NCBI GenBank assembly: GCA_031259485.1
Contig: JAIRLH010000118.1
Span: 1 to 9,040 of the forward strand
Length of the DNA: 9,040 nucleotides
Source: Elusimicrobiota bacterium
GTDB taxonomy: Bacteria > Elusimicrobiota > Elusimicrobia > Elusimicrobiales > Elusimicrobiaceae
Direction: 5' to 3'
Shown in pieces: positions 6,487 through 9,040 of the stretch (the stretch's first letter is position 1; each line of letters opens with the position of its first letter). A program made the translations under genes and the position numbers. The notes under the pieces were generated by a model. It saw only the letters and a list, made by a program, of their open reading frames with translations, was not told where the DNA came from and searched no databases.

Positions 6487-6957
6487 ATGGGGAAACTGGC
6501 TTTTTTGCTTAAAGAACCTGTAGAATATATAGCGGAACGCCCCGCGATAGAGCAGGCTCTCCCTCACCGCGATCCTTTTCTGTTCGTGGACGAGGTGCAT
6601 TTGTTTGAGGAGGAGCGTTATATGCTCGGCCTGCGGCGGTTCACGGGGGAGGAGGCTTTTTTTAAGGGGCATTTCCCCAATTATCCGGTAGTGCCTGGAG
6701 TGATGATACTTGAATGTATGGCGCAAGCCGTAGGCGCGGCCATAATGCAGAGCGAGAAGTTCCGGGGCAAGGAGGCGTTTTTCATGAGCATAGATTACGC
6801 CAAATTCCGTAAGCAGGTTCGCCCTGGCGATTTGTTAAAAATAGCGATAGAAGTGCTGCGGGCGGGTAAAATAACCAAGATTTACGCGGAGGCTTATACG
6901 CACAACGGCCTTTGCGCGGAGGCGGAACTGAATTTTATATTGGGAGACAAGGAATAA
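6487..6957 (+). CDS. fabZ: 3-hydroxyacyl-[acyl-carrier-protein] dehydratase FabZ
   Basis: A hotdog-fold dehydratase of 156 residues that converts 3-hydroxyacyl-ACP to trans-2-enoyl-ACP in fatty acid elongation. The family signature L-P-H-R-D-P-F-L-F-V-D lies at residues 25-35. The catalytic pair is H62 in G-H-F-P and E76 in P-G-V-M-I-L-E, 14 residues apart as is usual. The N-terminal 24 residues are not conserved family core. The start ATG follows the lpxC stop by one base, and the Shine-Dalgarno-like GGGGAAG (6476-6482) lies in the end of lpxC, so coupled translation is likely. It shares the substrate pool of LpxA and LpxD, which explains its place in this operon. In Bacteroidota and some others LpxC and FabZ are one fused protein; here they are separate and in different frames. 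Confidence 0.96.
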   Translation: MGKLAFLLKEPVEYIAERPAIEQALPHRDPFLFVDEVHLFEEERYMLGLRRFTGEEAFFKGHFPNYPVVPGVMILECMAQAVGAAIMQSEKFRGKEAFFMSIDYAKFRKQVRPGDLLKIAIEVLRAGKITKIYAEAYTHNGLCAEAELNFILGDKE

Positions 6958-6961
6958 AATT

Positions 6962-7780
6962 ATGGCATATTCCGACATACATCCGACGGCAATTATCGCG
7001 CCGGACGCAAAAATAGCCGAAGGCGTTGTAATAGGCCCCTACGCAGTCATAGGCAAAAAAACCACGATAGGCGCGGGCACTTACATCGGTCCGCACTGCG
7101 TGATAGAAAATACGACGATGGGCGAAAAAAATGAAATTATCGCCGCGGCATTTATCGGCGTGAAGCCGCAGGATTTATCTTACGACGGCATAGAAAGCAT
7201 GGTGGCGCTGGGCGACGGCAACCAGGTGCGCGAAGGCGTCACAATACACCGATCAACATCGCTTGAGCACCCTACGACTATCGGCAGCAACTGCCTGTTC
7301 ATGGCAAATACGCACGTGGCGCATGACTGCGTGCTGGGCAATAATATCATAATGGTAAATAATGCCGGCATAGCGGGGCATGTGGCGGTGGCAGATAATG
7401 CCATACTTTCCGGCATGGTTGCCGTGCACCAGTTTGTGCGCGTGGGACGGCTGGCGATGGTATCTGGCCTCAGCGGGCTGCCTTTGGACGTGCCTCCCTT
7501 CTGCCGCGCATCGGGCGGCAGGGCGAAACTGGTCGGCCTCAACACTGTGGGCCTGCGGCGCAACGGTTTTAACAGGGATATGATTGCCGCCGTAAAAGCC
7601 GCCTACAAACAGTTGTTTCACAGCACAAAAACGCTGCGGGAATCAATTGAAATTTTGCGCAAAAACAATCCCGCGCCCGAAGTTCTTGAAATGATTGAAT
7701 TTATAGAAAATTCAAAACGCGGCATAACCGCCGCGCGCCGCAAAAAGAATAAGGATTTCAGCGAGGGCGATAACGAATAA
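6962..7780 (+). CDS. lpxA: UDP-N-acetylglucosamine 3-O-acyltransferase LpxA
   Basis: First step of lipid A synthesis: transfer of a 3-hydroxyacyl chain from ACP to the 3-OH of UDP-GlcNAc, a cytoplasmic trimer. It has 272 residues against 262 in E. coli. The N-terminal left-handed beta-helix opens with I-H-P-T-A-I-I-A-P and carries V-R-E-G-V-T-I-H-R (89-97). The catalytic His is H121 in T-H-V-A-H-D-C, equivalent to E. coli H125. A-V-H-Q-F (154-158) and D-V-P-P-F (176-180) are typical, and the helical C-terminus follows G-L-R-R-N-G-F (197-203). Relative to E. coli the numbering is offset by 4, so the acyl-length position G173 corresponds to G169 here, a Gly as in the C14-selective enzyme; the chain-length reading is an inference. 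AAGGA (6949-6953) is a good ribosome-binding site, 8 bases before the ATG, inside the end of fabZ. Confidence 0.96.
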   Translation: MAYSDIHPTAIIAPDAKIAEGVVIGPYAVIGKKTTIGAGTYIGPHCVIENTTMGEKNEIIAAAFIGVKPQDLSYDGIESMVALGDGNQVREGVTIHRSTSLEHPTTIGSNCLFMANTHVAHDCVLGNNIIMVNNAGIAGHVAVADNAILSGMVAVHQFVRVGRLAMVSGLSGLPLDVPPFCRASGGRAKLVGLNTVGLRRNGFNRDMIAAVKAAYKQLFHSTKTLRESIEILRKNNPAPEVLEMIEFIENSKRGITAARRKKNKDFSEGDNE

Positions 7781-8620
7781 ATGACGGATAACGATACAGT
7801 CAAGCTCGGCATAATCGCGGGGGAGGGGAAATTCCCCGTGCTTATCGCGCGGGAAGCCAAAGCCAAAGGCATAGATGTTTACGTGCTTGGGGTCAAGGGC
7901 AATACCGAAATGGCAGCCTTTGACGGTCTGGCGCGGCGCAGCGTAGTCCTTAAGCTGGGCCAGCTGGGCAAAGCCATTGATTTCCTGAAGGAAAACGGCG
8001 TGCGCCGCGCCGTAATGGCGGGCCGCGTGCAGCATGTGAATATCTTCAGCGTTATGCCGGATTTGCGCGCCGCCAAAACGCTGGCCCGCGCCAAAGACAT
8101 GCGGCCCAAAACTATACTGAGCGCCGCGATAGAGGAGTTCCGCAAAGAAGGGATAGAATTTGCCTCTTCCGCATTATTTCTGGAAAGATTTCTGCCGCAC
8201 AAAGGCGTGCTTACAAAACGCGCGCCAACGCAAGACGAAGAAAAAAGCATTGAGCTTGGTTTCAAAATCTCCAAAACACTGGCTGCGCTGGACGTGGGGT
8301 TGACTTCGGTGATATGCAACCGCGCCGCCATAGCCGTTGAAGGCATGGAAGGCACGGATAACTGCATAAAACGCGCGGGCGAGCTTTACCGCAGCCAGCA
8401 AAACGCGGATAAAAAGGCCTCAATAGTAGTGGTAAAAGTCGCGCGCCCCAAACAGGATGACAGATACGACCTGCCCGTAATCGGCAAAGGGACAATCAGG
8501 ATGATGATTGAAGCAGGCGCGCGTGCGCTGGCCGTTGAAGCGGACAAAACCCTCATACTTGATTTGGAAGAAGTAATAGAGTTGGCGAACAAAAACGATC
8601 TTACTATAACGGCAGTTTAG
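7781..8620 (+). CDS. lpxI: UDP-2,3-diacylglucosamine diphosphatase LpxI
   Basis: Fourth step of lipid A synthesis: hydrolysis of UDP-2,3-diacylglucosamine to lipid X and UMP. LpxI (formerly DUF1009) is the alternative to LpxH and is unrelated to it in fold. The protein has 279 residues, the usual size. The N-terminal domain (about 8-135) begins L-G-I-I-A-G-E-G-K-F-P. The C-terminal domain (about 139-275) has G-V-L-T-K-R-A-P (142-149), E-G-T-D-N-C-I-K-R-A-G (190-200) and the signature Q-D-D-R-Y-D-L-P-V-I-G (225-235), whose conserved Asp residues include the one essential in the Caulobacter enzyme; I have not fixed which one by alignment. The ATG at 7781 directly abuts the lpxA stop (TAA 7778-7780). 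The only Shine-Dalgarno-like stretch (GAGGG, 7763-7767) is rather far away, so translation probably depends on coupling to lpxA. It is the last intact gene in the window. Confidence 0.94.
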   Translation: MTDNDTVKLGIIAGEGKFPVLIAREAKAKGIDVYVLGVKGNTEMAAFDGLARRSVVLKLGQLGKAIDFLKENGVRRAVMAGRVQHVNIFSVMPDLRAAKTLARAKDMRPKTILSAAIEEFRKEGIEFASSALFLERFLPHKGVLTKRAPTQDEEKSIELGFKISKTLAALDVGLTSVICNRAAIAVEGMEGTDNCIKRAGELYRSQQNADKKASIVVVKVARPKQDDRYDLPVIGKGTIRMMIEAGARALAVEADKTLILDLEEVIELANKNDLTITAV

Positions 8621-8641
8621 GCTCGCCTTCACGCGCTGCGC

Positions 8642-8662
8642 CCCCTCTAGGGGTGAGATTTT
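8642..8662 (+). terminator. Possible weak terminator after lpxI
   Basis: CCCC (8642-8645) and GGGG (8650-8653) form a short stem with loop TCTA, followed after TGAGA by TTTT (8659-8662). The stem is short and the T run is not directly adjacent. It may instead belong to the edge of the decayed mobile element downstream. No better terminator is seen after lpxI. Confidence 0.3.
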
Positions 8663-8721
8663 AAATTTTATGGGCTAGGACTTATAGCTTATTTCTACTT
8701 CCCTCGGAGCGTATGGTTCTG

Positions 8722-9040
8722 TCAAAACGTATTATATTCCAACGGTATTTTATTGCTTCAACTTTGATGCGGACGATATTCATTATACTAAATTATATAT
8801 TTAATTAATTCCTTATCCAACTCTTCTAACGCCTCTTTATTTTCAAACATTTTACTTAATAATTCCTGCTCCAGTATCCCCAATAGCCTCTCCGCCTTCC
8901 CGTTTGTCTATGGCCTGTATGGATCTTGTATATATGCTTTATTCGTTCTATTAATTTTCAAAAATCTAACAAGTTATATCTCTACAAAAATCTTGACAAA
9001 GGTATTGTTTATTTATATCATAGTCTTAGGCAGTCTATTT
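8722..9040 (-). pseudogene. Decayed DDE (rve-type) transposase, C-terminal part, runs off the window
   Basis: One - strand frame reads, from about 8919 down to 8725, P-Y-R-P-stop-T-N-G-K-A-E-R-L-L-G-I-L-E-Q-E-L-L, then about 20 charged residues, then Y-I-I-stop-Y-N-E-Y-R-P-H-Q-S-stop-S-N-K-I-P-L-E-Y-N-T-F. This matches the C-terminal part of rve-core transposases (R-P-Q-T-N-G-K-A-E-R with the catalytic Glu, then Y-N-x-x-R-P-H-x-S-L). In-frame stops lie at 9013-9015, 8974-8976, 8908-8910, 8788-8790 and 8758-8760; the natural stop is probably 8722-8724. The frame itself is kept from 9039 to 8725 with no frameshift. Upstream of the RP-TNG motif (above about 8941) similarity is weaker, and the expected D-N-G motif is not clearly present. 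The IS3/IS481 group is my best guess. This is a dead fragment; the terminal inverted repeats were not found. Confidence 0.75.
8993..9021 (+). promoter_or_regulatory. Sigma70-like promoter sequence pointing out of the window
   Basis: TTGACA (8993-8998, perfect), a 17-base spacer and TATCAT (9016-9021, 5 of 6). A transcript would start near 9028 and run rightwards out of the window. It lies inside the decayed transposase, on the opposite strand. AT-rich decaying DNA can produce such matches by chance, so activity is unproven. Confidence 0.4.

Larger units (their letters stand above)
8621..9040. other. Region after lpxI without an intact gene
   Basis: These 420 bases hold only the weak hairpin near 8642, the decayed transposase on the - strand and the promoter-like sequence at 8993-9021. 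I see no intact reading frame, no tRNA and no lpxB. Base composition becomes clearly AT-rich from about 8657 onward compared with the GC-rich lipid A genes, consistent with mobile-element DNA. Confidence 0.75.

Noticed and set aside
8725..9039. Stop-codon reassignment (TAG/TGA read as sense) to rescue the transposase
   Set aside because: All three stop types occur in the remnant, and the intact genes of the window end in TAA, TAG and TGA with normal family lengths. Decay is the simpler explanation.
1..9040. CRISPR array, tRNA or rRNA gene, retron or diversity-generating element
   Set aside because: I saw no regularly spaced direct repeats, no tRNA-like cloverleaf, no reverse transcriptase and no template/variable repeat pair. 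The cysteine-rich repeats at the left edge are protein repeats with degenerate DNA.

Overview
The window comes from a Gram-negative (diderm) bacterium. Six of its eight protein-coding features are outer-membrane biogenesis or lipid A genes on the + strand, and another is FabZ, which belongs to the same classic locus. The gene order bamA-ompH-lpxD-lpxC-fabZ-lpxA-lpxI, the use of LpxI instead of LpxH, and the palindromic dispersed repeats between genes suggest Elusimicrobiota to me. That phylum call is an inference from memory and is tentative; the Gram-negative call is firm.

Layout. Bases 1-768 hold the 3' part of a very cysteine-rich, probably secreted protein that starts outside the window. 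It is closed by a strong intrinsic terminator (794-829). A sigma70-like promoter (849-877) lies so close to the bamA start that the bamA message may be leaderless. Then come bamA (884-3340), a 200-base gap with a nested palindromic repeat (3376-3455), an ompH/skp-like gene (3541-4518), lpxD (4515-5537, ATGA overlap), a 123-base gap with a second inverted-repeat element (5545-5621), lpxC (5661-6485), fabZ (6487-6957), lpxA (6962-7780) and lpxI (7781-8620). The last 420 bases (8621-9040) carry no intact gene. They contain a weak possible terminator, a decayed DDE (rve-type) transposase on the - strand that runs off the edge, and a very good sigma70-like promoter sequence pointing out of the window.

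How the genes work together. LpxA, LpxC, LpxD and LpxI carry out the first four steps of lipid A synthesis, from UDP-GlcNAc to lipid X. FabZ dehydrates 3-hydroxyacyl-ACP and so competes with LpxA and LpxD for the same acyl donor. BamA inserts beta-barrel proteins into the outer membrane, and OmpH/Skp chaperones them across the periplasm. The locus therefore links lipid and protein supply for the outer membrane. lpxB, a frequent next gene in such loci, is not here; the transposase remnant occupies the place after lpxI.

The core operon is a conserved system, not a new one. The parts most worth a second look are the two palindromic elements inside the operon, the possibly leaderless bamA start, the two-cysteine POTRA1 domain, the enlarged OmpH, the codon-usage break in the cysteine-rich gene and the transposase remnant.
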